DNA from: Tillus elongatus
Lineage: Eukaryota; Arthropoda; Insecta; Coleoptera; Cleridae
Direction: 5' to 3'
Assembly (NCBI GenBank): GCA_964006375.1
Contig: OZ023265.1
Coordinates: forward strand, 15,979,252 to 16,043,251
Length of the DNA stretch: 64,000 nucleotides
The translations under genes were made by a program, and so were the position numbers. The notes below the pieces were generated by a model, which worked only from the letters and a program-made list of their open reading frames with translations, searched no databases and had not been told where the DNA came from. Below are positions 14,808-29,630 of the stretch, piece after piece. Position 1 is the stretch's first letter; each line of letters opens with the position of its first letter.

Positions 14808-15055
14808 GGTACTTAATGAAAGGCTTCATCCAGACAGCAAAAATGTATTGATAAGGAGCCCTACGCGTTTCGGCTATCCAATAGCCATCCTCAGGGGCAA
14901 ATTTTCTAATTCTTGAAAAAATTAGATTCAAACTATACACAGGTTGCCAAGGTTGGAATCTTCATCTATTTAACCAGCGGTCCAACAACAACGCACGCGT
15001 AGGGCTCCTTATCAATAAATTTTTGCTGTCTGGATGAAGCCTTTCATTAAGTACC
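14808..15055. mobile_element. Short inverted-repeat element with 60-bp arms, Penelope-terminus-like
   Basis: Arms at 14,808-14,867 and 14,996-15,055 are inverted copies with a single mismatch. The interior carries TTTCGGCTATCCAATAGCCATCCTCAGGG, here given by position 14,868-14,896: a short stem and the CCTCAGGG signature that resembles the terminal (pLTR-like) regions of Penelope-like elements. There is no coding capacity. It could be a solo pair of inverted Penelope termini or an independent foldback element. Confidence 0.6.
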
Positions 15056-15854
15056 TTAATTATATCTATCCCAGACCATGTGACGTTCAGGAATGAAAGT
15101 AAAAAAATTGGTTTTTAGAGAATTTTTAAATCCTTACTTATTTTCAAAGCTAGTTTTTCTGGGCTAATCAAAAATTATCCAATCTCACCGCCCAGTCACA
15201 CATTTATGAGTGTCCTGGTTTACTCTGTTATTAATTATGACTTATATTTCATAGCATCAAGTTAAACAAATGAATTATAGCCTAGCTTGCAATAGGTTAC
15301 ATAATATTTGCCTAAACCTGATTTATACTTTGAAATGTAACATTTATAAATGAATAAGCTGAAATGTTCTTGAAGTATTTAAATTTATTCATCCTCTCAA
15401 ATGTGTGGTAGGCACGCACGGCACAAATTAATTAAGTCTCACCCCAACCTTTTAAAAAGATACAGTCGTCAGCCGTAGATTCACGCAACTTTGTTTAGTT
15501 TATGTCTCCACCCACATTTCAGGCCACATCTCGCTTTACAAAAAATAAATAAATTGTCAAGGAAAAGTTGAAAAGAAAAATGTTTGCGATTAAGTCGTCT
15601 TGAGTTCTGAGTCTTAATTGCATAGTGTCGAGGGTCGTAAAGAAAGCTATAAATTTATCATATCTCACCTAATCAATGGGTAAATATTTCTTCTTGATCA
15701 GATATTTAATGTCCTGTTGGTTTAACACACAAGCACCGCTATAATAAAATATAATGGCTTTGATTAAGTTATTGCGCAGAGGTTCTTTTATTGTTGGCGT
15801 AAAACTTTTCGTATTAAAATTGTTCTTGTGTTGTCTGTGCTAACAATTCCTCAT

Positions 15855-17896
<2,042 letters not shown>

Positions 17897-18660
17897 TTTT
17901 TTTTAATCAAACATGCCTTATGTTATTGCATTTTTGCATTTTCCATCGAAATATAATGCATGTTTGTAAGAAAAGAAATTCTGGACGCAGCAAGTGCGTT
18001 ATGGTAGCGAATTTTTATCAAATGTTTGATATTTGAACAGCTCAATTTGCTATTAACCTATAAGGTTGACCAAGAAACGTGTTTTTTAGGAACACTTTTA
18101 GTTTACTTTTGGAAATGTTTGTACATTTTCACACAATAAAGTTATTTTGATGAAACATGCCACATTGTTTTTACTATATAGGTTATACTGGTAACCAAAT
18201 TTGATGCCTGCTTTCTTAAAAAAACACACATATTTGTTATTAAAAACATTTTAATGAAATTTTTTTTAATCAAACACGCCTTATGTTATTGCATTTTTGT
18301 ATTTTCCATCGAAATATAATGCATGTTTGTAAGAACAAAAATTCTGGACGCAGTAAGTGCGTTATGGTAGCCAATTTTGATCAAATGCTTCATATTTGAA
18401 TTGCTCAATTTGCTATTAACCTATAAGGTTGACCAAAAAACGAGTTTTTTCGGGAACACTTTAAGTTTACTTTCGGAATTTTTTTTACATTTTCAAACAA
18501 TAAAGTTATTTTGATGAAACATGGCACATTGTTTTTACTATATAGATTATACTGGTAACCAAATTTGATGCTGCTTTCTTAAAAAAACACACATTATTGC
18601 TATTAAAAAATAGTTTTATGAAAATTCACTACCATAACGCACTTGCTGCGTCCCGAGATT
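17897..18660. mobile_element. Two tandem copies of the MITE-like GACGCAGCAAGTGCG family
   Basis: A unit of about 365 bases is repeated: 17,897-18,261 and 18,262-18,660. Each contains a lead-in (TTAATCAAACAYGCCTTATG), then CTGGACGCAGYAAGTGCGTT and the interior with GGTTATACTGGTAACCAAAT-like sequence. The second copy ends with the inverted terminus (CATAACGCACTTGCTGCGTC, ending near 18,655); the first copy lacks it, its end being replaced by the start of copy 2. The terminal inverted repeat is about 40 bases. No coding frame. Confidence 0.75.
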
Positions 18661-18789
18661 TTTCTTTTATTTGATATGATTGACTTCTTTAGAAGATAAC
18701 CGTTATATGCAGTTCTACTTTTAAGACATTACTGGAGTGTCTCTACTCAAAATGTAAGTACTTATTTTGACAAATAAAACAACAAACTC
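18661..18789. other. Short spacer, nothing seen
   Basis: AT-rich spacer between the MITE pair and the large inverted block that starts near 18,790. Confidence 0.5.
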
Positions 18790-19903
<1,114 letters not shown>

Positions 19904-19974
<71 letters not shown>

Positions 19975-20300
19975 ATATATATATGCATGTATGTATGTAT
20001 GTAGGTATCACACCGATAACTCAAAACGTAATCGTTCGATTTTGATGAAATTTGGCAAATACCTTCCTTTTGCAAGTGGCTTGGCCAAGTTCGTTAGTCA
20101 GGAAAATTGTCCAAGGTTTTCCCAGAAAATTTTGTGTTTCCTTTCAAAAAAAATTATATCTCTGGAAATAACAAAGTGTAGGCAACTAAATTTAGCAAAC
20201 TGGTTTCTGCAATAAAGAGTATCCTACGTGCCAAAATTTAGATCCCTATCTCAAAAGACAAAAAAGTTACAGGTAAATTAATTTTTAATTAATTAAATCT
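19904..20300. repeat. (TA)n tract followed by right arm of the (TA)n module
   Basis: (TA)n with ATG/TGCATGTATG decay from 19,904 to about 20,004, then GTATCACACCGATAACTCAA and about 275 bases matching 17,181-17,450. Here the module right arm is joined to the two-tract unit, so two repeat families meet at one microsatellite. Confidence 0.75.
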
Positions 20301-20517
20301 GATCCAAGAAAGTTAAAAATGTAAAAATTGATTGATCAGAATGTGAGAGAAAAATACTACAAGAAATGACTAACAAGCTCCTACATATGTGTCTAAATCG
20401 TTATTTTTCTAGATTTCGTTAAAATATAAGCAAACAATCCATTGTAAATCAAAAATGTTTTATGTAAATTGTAAAACCTTGAACAATACGATATTCCTGC
20501 TGGTAAATGCATATACT

Positions 20518-20605
20518 GCGTAGCTCAGCGGGATAGGTGTACAGTGGTCGCTGTACATCGTACTAATCGACTCCCAGATGACGCGTTCTAATTCTGGTTA
20601 GTGAC
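20518..20605 (+). ncRNA. tRNA-like segment (tRNA-derived repeat or tRNA pseudogene)
   Basis: GCGTAGCTCAGCGGGATAGG gives a good RNA polymerase III A box (TAGCTCAGCGGG). About 45 bases later GTTCTAATTCTGG is a degenerate B box. Between them TGTACAG...CTGTACA forms a 7-bp stem. A proper acceptor stem cannot be drawn, so it is not a working tRNA; a tRNA-derived SINE head or a pseudogene fits better. Confidence 0.5.
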
Positions 20606-21508
<903 letters not shown>

Positions 21509-21639
21509 GTGTACAACATGGTTTGCGAAGCTTTTACGCCAGCTAGAGACTTCTAGTTTTTTTCCTTACACTGGAAAATTCTTTCAGGAGGCTACGTTCA
21601 TTGGTCAGTGTTGAGAGTTAAGTTTTACTTCTACATCGT

Positions 21640-21925
21640 CACAACGTGTGGAAGTATCGCATCGGCGACAAAGATTTCAATTTTTTCGCTTAAACGTCGT
21701 AAAAAGGGTCAAATATATAGAAAACATCAATTTTGTTTGTCTGTCGGTCTGTATCTCTGTAGCCACAATAACTTTAGAACGAATTGAGATATCACCTTCA
21801 AATGTAGTATACAGTTAGCACCTGACAAACGAACGGTTCTGATTGTTTTTGGGCAAAAGCGTTTGTGGGGGTAGGGGATTAATGGGGGGTGATTTGGTGT
21901 ATATTGACATTTATTTGTTAAAACT
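21640..21925. repeat. Dispersed repeat shared with 48,120-48,870
   Basis: Shares GGCGACAAAGATTTCAATTT-like, GCTTAAACGTCGTAAAAAGG-like and TTTGTCTGTCGGTCTGT phrases with two adjacent units at 48.1-48.9 kb, and the downstream GGGGTGATTTGGTG block. Non-coding. See the entry at 48,120. Confidence 0.7.
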
Positions 21926-21973
21926 TGATTAATACAACGTCTTAGTTAAATAATAGTCGTTGTCGTTGATTAC

Positions 21974-22144
21974 GTACAATTTGGAGAACCTAATTCATCA
22001 CAATACATTTTTTAGACCTGACGATCGTTTCGCTAACAAAGTTAGCGTCATCAGAGGGATCAGAGGATGACGCCAGCTTTGTTAGCGAAACGATCGTGAG
22101 GTCTAGAAACTGTAATGTGATGTAATTGGGTTCTTCAAATTGTA
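21974..22144. repeat. Inverted repeat, about 78-nt arms, Penelope-terminus-like
   Basis: Arms at 21,974-22,053 and 22,066-22,144 are inverted, including CGATCGTTTCGCTAACAAAG against its complement. The core phrase resembles the termini of PLE-3 (CGATCGTTTTGTTGACAATG at 29,717). It may be a head-to-head pair of Penelope termini without the coding part. Confidence 0.65.
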
Positions 22145-23459
22145 CTTATCAGTGCTCATCTCAGGTTACAAACTTCACTCATCGTTGTCATTAGGTTCTA
22201 ACCAACACAATGTCATAAGGTTTGACTATTCATATTGAATTGATGGAAAAAATTCCAATGGTTTGGAATGAATTGTTTATAAAAAAACAATTAACTAATT
22301 TTAACATGAGTGTGTGTCTGCAGAGAAAGGAATGGCATTGGAAGGTTATCCACCAGCTACAGACCATTTCTACCCTAATATAGGGACAAAGTATGTAAGG
22401 CTAGATTCATTCTCACCACAATTAGAACCGTAGACCGGTTTCGCCCTGGGGCAGATCTGACAATTTACTAAAGTGTTAATTGGTTGTATGCAGTCTCTAT
22501 TTTTTAACATTATGTGTTATTTGGAGCTGCCGTAACAAGATACTACTTGGTTCCGCAAGGAGGTGGCGGCACGTGCTTCGCGTCTTACAGCTCACTTAGT
22601 GTAGGTAGGTTTTATTTTAAAATGCCCTTGTATTTTTCCAAATTTTTATTTTTTGTATATTTGTTATGAAGATTTTCTACCAAAGCGCACTTGCTGCATC
22701 AAGACATATTCTGTTACAACGCCATGGTATTTGTACGAAATGTGTGATATTCTTTCTTATAAAACTGTTAGTATTATCACTTTTACGTAACATTTTCTCG
22801 GTAAGTTTTGTTTAGCAAGAAAAAACAATATCTTAAGAGAGATCTATCTACAGTGAATAGGTACGCTTTTCTAGAATGAAAATAAACCAGAAACAAAAGC
22901 AACATAGAATGTCAATACGACCATAATATAAAACGACTATTATTGTCATCAGTATCAGAACTGAATAACGTAAAAGCTCCTAGAATGTGCTTTGTTCTTT
23001 AGAGTTATAGGAAGAAATGTAAAAGTCATACAGCAGCGAGCTTGCAATGGAAAAGGCCCATTGTGCTGAGCGCGCGTTCTCTAGAGATTTAGGGTAAGAA
23101 AGAACTGTGGCTGCTATTTTCTGAAAAGAATGACGACGTATTCAAGCCATCTATTTGTCTTTCCTTTGATAGAAAATTATTCTGAAATATCGTACATCAA
23201 AAATATTTCTCACAATGAAATATTCATGCTGAGAAAAAATGTCTCTTTTTGTTGTTGCACAGAGATACAAAGCCTTGTTCCCAACTAGGAAAACATAAAG
23301 AAGACAACATTTAGAAGACCATAAAGACTAGAAAACAATTAAAACAATAATTATCAAACACAAAGAAAGGTATAAATAGGTTTTATTTGTACAAAAACCA
23401 TCAAATATAATCAAGTGCTAATATGGATATAAAAATGCATTAATCGTTGTTGCCCCTAC
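22145..23459. other. No gene seen; one repeat piece
   Basis: 22,450-22,580 resembles 3,330-3,448. Around 22,430 the phrase GACCGGTTTCGCCCTGGGGC resembles 56,833 (GACCGGTTTCGTCC), another Penelope-terminus-like signature. 22,680-22,710 is a short end of the MITE family. No coding frame. Confidence 0.45.
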
Positions 23460-23920
23460 TTGGTAAAACCGTTCCATACTAAATACAGACGTAGAGACTT
23501 TTCTCTGGCTTCAATTCCCTTTTCTGTAACTGCTTCCGCTGTAAAGCGTAGTAAGAAGTGTAATTATTTACAATTAAATCAGTGGTTTTAAAACTGTGAG
23601 GTTCCCTTCCTGTGGGGTCGGCAAAGCTGTACCCTTTTATTTCAAAATAACTAACCGGGCAAACTTTTTTTTTCAAAATTTGAAAGTCGCAATCCTCATT
23701 AGTGATTTTTTTTCTACTAAAATCCACTAAGGCAGTTCTATATTAAAAATATACGTAGAGACATCTTTTCTGGCTTCACCATTGCTTCTTTTCTTCGCTG
23801 TAACCGCTTTCACCGCAGAGCGTGGTCGGAAATGTAGCTCTTTTACAATTAAATCAGTGGTTTTTTTAACTGTGGGGTTCCCTTTCCCCCTGTGGGATCT
23901 CCAAAGCTGTACAGCTGGCC
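23460..23920. repeat. Imperfect tandem duplication, unit about 257 bases
   Basis: 23,484-23,655 and 23,744-23,915 share TACGTAGAGAC, CTCTGGCTTC, AATTAAATCAGTGGTTTT and GGTTCCCTT blocks. The units also resemble the ends of the 24,108 and 28,825 repeats. Non-coding. Confidence 0.6.
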
Positions 23921-24107
23921 TCGAATCGATAAAGCGTGTAACATGTTACACGTTTTGCAAACTTTCCCATACTATGAACTTCATAAATACATCTTGCAAT
24001 ATTTATTCAGTAAAGAACAGTTGCCAACATAATGACGTCATAGCCATTGACATGGTCGATCAGGCTCGTAGTCAATAATCCCATTTAGAAGTTTCTGGTT
24101 TCCCCGA

Positions 24108-24650
24108 CTATCTCCTTCAATTCATTGATTGTTGTTGCCCTTACTTGGTGAAACTGGTCCATATAACATACAGACTTGGAGACTATTTCTCTGGCTTCAC
24201 TGTTGGTTTTCGTTTTTGTAGGTGAAGGACGTAGCCAGCGCGTAAGCTAACTGGAGCAAGTGGCCCTTATAAATTTTGGATGTTCTAGGATGTTTTTCAA
24301 CGTTTCTGGGACTATTTTCGCTGCTTGACAGCATTCTCAGATAGATAAAAATTGAATTAGTACGAAATCATTACAACTACAAATAAAGATCTGTTGTTAT
24401 GTTATGATATGATGTTTTGATCAAAAAATTTATCAAATTGAAAATAAAATGAAACACAGATGACAGATGAGGCTTTCAAAATGTCTACGTGATGTATGTC
24501 AATATTTAACATAAAAATAGAACTAGCCTATAATAACTATGATAACAGTTATAACAATAAAGTAACTAAACAATAACAGTATAAAAGCAGTTTCTATACA
24601 ACGAAATTATTGACATACATCAACTCATTATCTTATTACAACTTTTTTGA
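24108..24650 (-). mobile_element. Penelope-like terminal region (pLTR-like), inverted copy at 28,825-29,325
   Basis: About 500 bases that match 28,825-29,325 in reverse: GGAGACTATTTCTCTGGCTT, CAGCATTCTCAGA, and CATACATCAACTCATTATCT-like blocks. It lies directly downstream of the GIY-YIG part of PLE-2 on the same strand, so it is probably the terminal region of that element. Fragments of the same sequence also occur in 54,590-54,940 and 55,342-55,560. Confidence 0.6.
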
Positions 24651-24689
24651 AAGAATAGTTAAATTTATTTTCTTTGACTTATTTCATTA

Positions 24690-25957
24690 GAACGAAGAAT
24701 ATCCAAGAAAAGGGAATTCATTAAATCAGTTTGCTCGTTTAAAACAAGGTAGTTATTGTCGTGTGTGTGCTTTTTGACTTCTAAAGCTTCAAAAAAGTCT
24801 AGTTTACGTTTGTCATTATAAAAGTGTGGTGGTTGTATGCGGTTATTTACTGTAGGTCTATGTTCGGTATCAATAATATGTTTTGCAAATGTAGATGTGT
24901 CAGCGTGGTTATTTATAAATGCAGAAATAGGTTCTTTGTATCGGGTGTTAACATTTTTAGAAGTTTGACCTATGTAGATTGCGTTACAATGTGTACAAGG
25001 TAATTTATAAACTACAGCTTTTGTCAGGAAACAAGATTTTTCTTTCGCATTAAATAGTAAATCACGCGTCGTGTTCTAAGATTTAAAAGCTACCTTTGTA
25101 TTTGTACAAGTATTTAAAATTTTTGAAATGTTTTCTGAAATGGTTCCAAAATAAGTTATCGAAACGTATCTGTTGTCTTCTTTGTCTCTAATATTTGGAT
25201 AAATTAAATTAATCGCTAATTTTTATTCTGTTCTCTCGATCATTTTATGTATTATTTTAACAGGGTAGCCATTATTAAATGCTGTTTGCTTAATTATTGA
25301 AATTTCTTTTTCAAAATTGTTTTGTGACATAGGTATTGAAAATCCACGATGTATCATTGAATGGTAGGCTTTTGTGAAAAAGGGTGACATGAATCCTATG
25401 GTATGGTTGTGTCAGTGTAAGTTTCCTATATATTGAAACGTCAAATGAATTAATTTCTAACTTTTTAATTGTTAAATCTAAAAAAATTATACAACTGTTA
25501 GCTTCTTCTTCTTCTAAAGTAAACTTAATATTTGTGTAAAAGTTATTAATAAAATTCAAAAATTCATTTAATTCTATATGACTACCTTGAAAACATGCTA
25601 AAATATCATCTACGTATCTGTACCAAAAGACAATATTATGCGAAAGTTCTGATGTAAAAAATTGGTTTTCTAAATTTTCGATAAATATGTTGGCTAATAA
25701 AGGTGACAACGGACTACCGATAGGTAGGCCTTGATTTTGCATATAAATTTTATTATTAAATTTAAAATAGTTTTCTTTTATACATTCGTTAAAAAGATTT
25801 ATTATTTCTTGTCTTTTAATGACATTTACGTTCTTTTCTATTAAAACGTTTTCTAATAGAGGTGAACATTCCCTAGGGGGTATTTTAGAATACATGCTAC
25901 AGACATCAAATGAAGTCAGAGAAGTAGTCTCCAAGTCTCTATGTAGTATCTCCTTCA
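24690..25957 (-). pseudogene. Penelope-like element 2 (PLE-2): reverse transcriptase plus GIY-YIG nuclease
   Basis: Read on the minus strand. 25,957-25,311 encodes a reverse transcriptase core: LTSFDVCSMYSKIPPRECSP, YMQNQGLPIGSPLSPLLAN, and the active site FWYRYVDDILACF. After a stop and decayed sequence, 25,030-24,700 encodes a GIY-YIG-type domain (CTHCNAIYIGQTSKN, FAKHIIDTEH). Penelope-like elements prime at nicks and carry this pairing. The N-terminal part upstream of the palm domain is absent, the junction lying near 25,940 where RTE-derived sequence begins, so the copy is truncated as well as interrupted. Confidence 0.85.
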
Positions 25958-26450
25958 AGTTTCCTTTCCATTTTCTCCCACTAATCCTGCTTCAGTTCCT
26001 TTACCAAATATATTATCCTTGTTCTCTGATCTTTGTATTCATTATAGTTCTCGTTAATTTTGTTAGATAAATATGTTTTCCACTTCTGATTCTTGATATT
26101 TACCTAAATCTTCACTTCATCGTTCCACCAGCTGGTCTGTTTTCTATCTCCGGTCTCGTTTGTTGTGCCGCATATCTCCTTTGCTGTTTGCAGGATTATG
26201 TGTCTAATCTTTTTCCACATTTCTTCCAGCGATACATCAGCGAGATCCCAATTTTATTCATTTAATTTTCTAATTCCTCTGTGTAGGTCTTACCAGTTTC
26301 TTCTTCTGCTAACTTATATGTCCTTATTTCAACGACGGTTTCAATCTTGCTTTGCTTCAATATGTTGGTGCTGCGTCGGGTATTTCAGTTTTGTAAGCAC
26401 TACGAAATGATCCGAATAGATTTTGGTACCTCTTCTTACCCGTGAGGATG
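25958..26450 (-). pseudogene. RTE-type retrotransposon fragment, linker between endonuclease and reverse transcriptase
   Basis: On the minus strand, with several stops, the translation reads SDHFVVLTKLKYP..., then LADVSLEEMWKKIRHIILQ and DRKQTSWWNDEVKI, then YNEYKDQRTRIIYLVKELKQ. The SDH end of the endonuclease followed by WWN-E-V and a coiled linker is the pattern of RTE/BovB-like ORFs. Heavily decayed. Confidence 0.65.
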
Positions 26451-26454
26451 CATA

Positions 26455-26964
26455 GTAAACCAAAGAAACATTAAATCCTTGAGACAGTGGAATGACATAT
26501 CAAAAAGAATATTGAAGATAGAGTTAGACATTGATGGTAAACAAGGCACAACAGTAATAGTAGCGTATGGACCAAGTGAGGACGCACCAACCACAGAGAA
26601 AGATAAATTTTAAAAACAACTGACTGGAACAGCGGAACAGACAACGGGACGACTGATTATAATGGGGGATTTAAATGGAAAAGTGGGTAGGAAAGATGAA
26701 GAATCAGGTGAGACAATTGGGACACATGGAGAAAGAACCAGAAACAATGGTGGAAGAAGACTTATAGATTTTTGTATGGTGAATAACCTTATAATTATGA
26801 ACACCTTTTTTGCACACAAAGATATCCACAAATACACAAGAGAAGTAAAAAGTAGAGGAGAAAAATCGATCATTGATTACGTAATGATAAGTGAAGAGTA
26901 CAGAAACGAAATGAATATCTATAGCAACCTTTCTTCTGTTGTTTTTCAGTTGACTTACGTTTAA
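26455..26964 (+). pseudogene. RTE-type retrotransposon fragment, endonuclease domain
   Basis: On the plus strand a stop-interrupted frame reads VAYGPSEDAPTTEKDKF, then GRLIIMGDLNGKVGRKDEES, GTHGERTRNNGGRRLIDFC and SIIDYVMISEEYRN. MGDLNGKVG and the RLIDFC block are typical of RTE endonucleases. It is head-to-head with the minus-strand RTE fragment at 25,958-26,450: the two together would cover neighbouring parts of one element, but in opposite orientation. Confidence 0.7.
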
Positions 26965-27545
26965 AAATCAAACAATTTTCAAAGGCGTCTTCGTAAATCA
27001 TTAATCTGCTTTTTATTGAGTTCTGGTAAATTTAGTTACTTGCTAGGTTCATTTATTTAATTAAATTATAACAATTTTTTAGGATAATGTTGTAATGTAA
27101 AATATCATTTGTAATTGTTTAATTACGTTTTGTACTGATGTACCACATTTTATTTGTTTTTGTTTCTTGATAAGCTTGAAGGACCTGATTATGTTTTGTT
27201 AAATTAAACGCTGTTTTTAGTAACACTTAACGTTTAATAACAACTGTAAACTTATACAAAATTACTTATATTATGGTATGGTTTAGAGTCCATGAGAACT
27301 CTACGAAATGAGTAGTGATTATGCTAGCACAAGCGTGTTGCTTGTTTCGAGTCTATATAAGAACTGCCATGAATAAATATCTAATTTTCCTACGCTATCT
27401 ACCTGAGATAGGTTAGCAGACTTATGGTCCATTGTAAACAAGAAATGACCCTTGTTGGGTTATTCCTAATCGCCTTTAAAATTGCATTGTACAGATGGTA
27501 AATATTATAACAAAAAAGGCTACTAAGAAATATGTAAATTTGAGA
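26965..27545. other. No gene seen; weak TATA-type motif
   Basis: AT-rich. TATATAA at 27,354-27,360 followed by AATAAA at 27,372 gives a retroelement-terminal-repeat flavour, but I find no matching second repeat and no TG...CA boundaries, so I do not call a solo LTR. Confidence 0.35.
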
Positions 27546-27549
27546 GGTC

Positions 27550-28197
27550 TAATCCTCCAGACGAGACGCCTTAACAGTAATAATGGGCCGATTCATTGGT
27601 GTGCTCAAAGTTCCTTTTTTTTTATCGTGAATCATTACGGAAAATTATTTTAAAAGTAGAAACCTATTGTTAGACTCCATGTCCTACTGCTTTTTGAACA
27701 CTTTTTTTGTCATTTGTCTCCTGATATTGGATTTTAGAGCCTAATATCCTCAAAACGGTTTTTCTTAAAATTGTCAGTGCAATTACAAGATTTCTCAAGC
27801 ATGTTGTACAGCATTGGAAAGCTCTTTTCACAGGCTATCACATGAGAAAAAAATCCAATATGGCTGCCATAATAAAAACAAACGTTGATATATGTAGCTC
27901 AAAAACAAATGACAATCCAAAGTTGAGAATAGCACAAAAAGATTACTCTATAAAAAGTGTCCTAATAATGTGCAAGTCTTAGATATGTCAGATCAACGCC
28001 TACTTAGATATTGAAGAAAAAAGAAATCGACAAATTTTTCAAAATAACTCGAAATCGAAAAGAAGCATGGCTAAATAACGTCATATTTGGAACGAGCATG
28101 AAATTCTACAAAACATTTCTTATTTAACCGTCTCCCTATCTCTAATAATAACAGAGATAGCAATAAATTCCAATCCAGTTTGGGACACACTGTATAT
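27550..28197. mobile_element. Non-autonomous mariner relative, internally deleted, related to 58,322-58,900
   Basis: Shares, in reverse orientation, the phrases CGCCTTAACAGTAATAA, AAATCCAATATGGC and AAAAGTGTCCTAATAAT with the non-coding side of the mariner copy at 58.3-58.9 kb, and ends in GGGACACACTGTATA near 28,197, matching that element's CAATGTGTCCC terminus. No transposase part remains. Confidence 0.55.
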
Positions 28198-28824
28198 GCA
28201 TCAAGATTATTCAAGATTCTAACTGAATGGGAAACTCGCTTATTAAGATATGAAATATTTTATAACTGTTTGCAACAAAGCAGATGCTGCATCTAGACTT
28301 TTTTTATACTTTTATTTACTATTTACCATTAAAAAAAAAACGCGCTACCACAAGTAACTTGCTGCATACAAGTTTTTTAACAAATATATACTGTTTAACA
28401 ACAGGAATTTTTATGCAAATTTGTTACCATTACGCATTTGCTGCGCCCACACTTTTTTATTATTGCGAATCGACAAATCTTATCAAGTGCCTTTTATTCA
28501 TTTTTCTCAAGTATCGAAATAAATGTGTGCTTTTCTGAAGGCCTCACTATATAAGTATCAAAATTTTTGAAGATTGTAGCTGAATGGGAAGGATTTAAGA
28601 TTTGAAATGAATGAAAAACTTTTTTTAATACTTTTATTTACTATTTGATTACCAATTTTTATTATTACAACTCGCTACCACAACAAATTCGCTACCAAAG
28701 CGCATTTCCTGCGTCAACACTTTTTTGTTATTGCAAATAGATCCCTCTTATTAGGTACCTTTTATAATTTTTTTTTCAAATATCAGAAAAAATCTGTTAG
28801 TTTGGCGATTTAGGTTAAGATAAT
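28198..28824. repeat. Decayed pieces of the MITE family, no gene
   Basis: Three short right-end-like phrases of the MITE family occur (around 28,270, 28,430 and 28,680; e.g. CATTACGCATTTGCTGCG), each followed by a T-rich run, with a repeat of CTTTTATTTACTATTT between them. No coding frame. Confidence 0.5.
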
Positions 28825-29325
28825 GAGCTGATGTATGTCGATATTTTCGTTGTATAGAGACTACTTTTATACTGCTATTGTTTAGTTATTGTATTGTTGT
28901 AACTGTTATCATAGTTATCATAGGCTAGTTCTATTTTTATGTTGAATATTGACATACATCACGTAGACATTTTAAAAACCTCATCTGTCATCTGTGTTTC
29001 ATTTTTATTTTTAATTTGATAATTTTTTTGATCAAAACATCATATCATAACATAGCAACAGATATTTATTTGTAGTTGTCATGATTTCGTACTAATTCAA
29101 TTTTAATCTGTCTGAGAATGCTGTCAAGCAGCGAAACTATAGTCACAGAAACGTTGGAGAACATCCTAGAACTTCCAGAATTCGTAGGGCCACTTGCTCC
29201 AGTTAGTTTACACGCTGGCTACGTCCTTCACCAACAAAAACCAACAGTGAAGCCAGAGAAGTAGTCTCCAAGTCTGTATGTAGTATGGACAAGTTTCACC
29301 AAGTAAGGGCAACAACAATCAATGG
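28825..29325 (+). mobile_element. Penelope-like terminal region, inverted relative to 24,108-24,650
   Basis: Matches 24,108-24,650 in reverse over about 500 bases, ending AAGGGCAACAACAATCAATG. The two arms enclose PLE-2 and the RTE fragments. Contains GAATGCTGTCAAGCAGCGAA, also seen at 54,732 and 55,342. Confidence 0.6.
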
Positions 29326-29630
29326 ATTTAGGTTTGCTTTAAAATCTTAGAAATCCAAAACAAGGGTTCTTTTAAGTTAATCATAGGTATACGATATCAA
29401 TACGCAAGGGTGTTAAGCAAATTGCTCTGGCATAAACTTTCAAGACTTCAATGAAAAAATACACTCGACCAATATATTATTGTACATCCGCCTAAATGAA
29501 TTGGTGTATGCAGGGGTTGCATACATGTAGGGGCTGTCGGTCCAACAATACGCACTCGTAACTATTTTGCCATAAAAGTTTCTTAAATCAGCATTTAATT
29601 TATTCTTACATTTTTTCATGCAGCACACAC
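29326..29630. other. Spacer between Penelope-like repeats
   Basis: No gene. Its right end holds the 13-nt sequence ATGCAGCACACAC (29,618-29,630), repeated at 30,972-30,984 on the other side of PLE-3. Confidence 0.5.

Noticed and set aside
27180..27480. Solo LTR suggested by TATATAA and AATAAA
   Set aside because: The AATAAA lies only about 18 bases past the TATA motif, there are no TG...CA ends, and no second copy is in the window.
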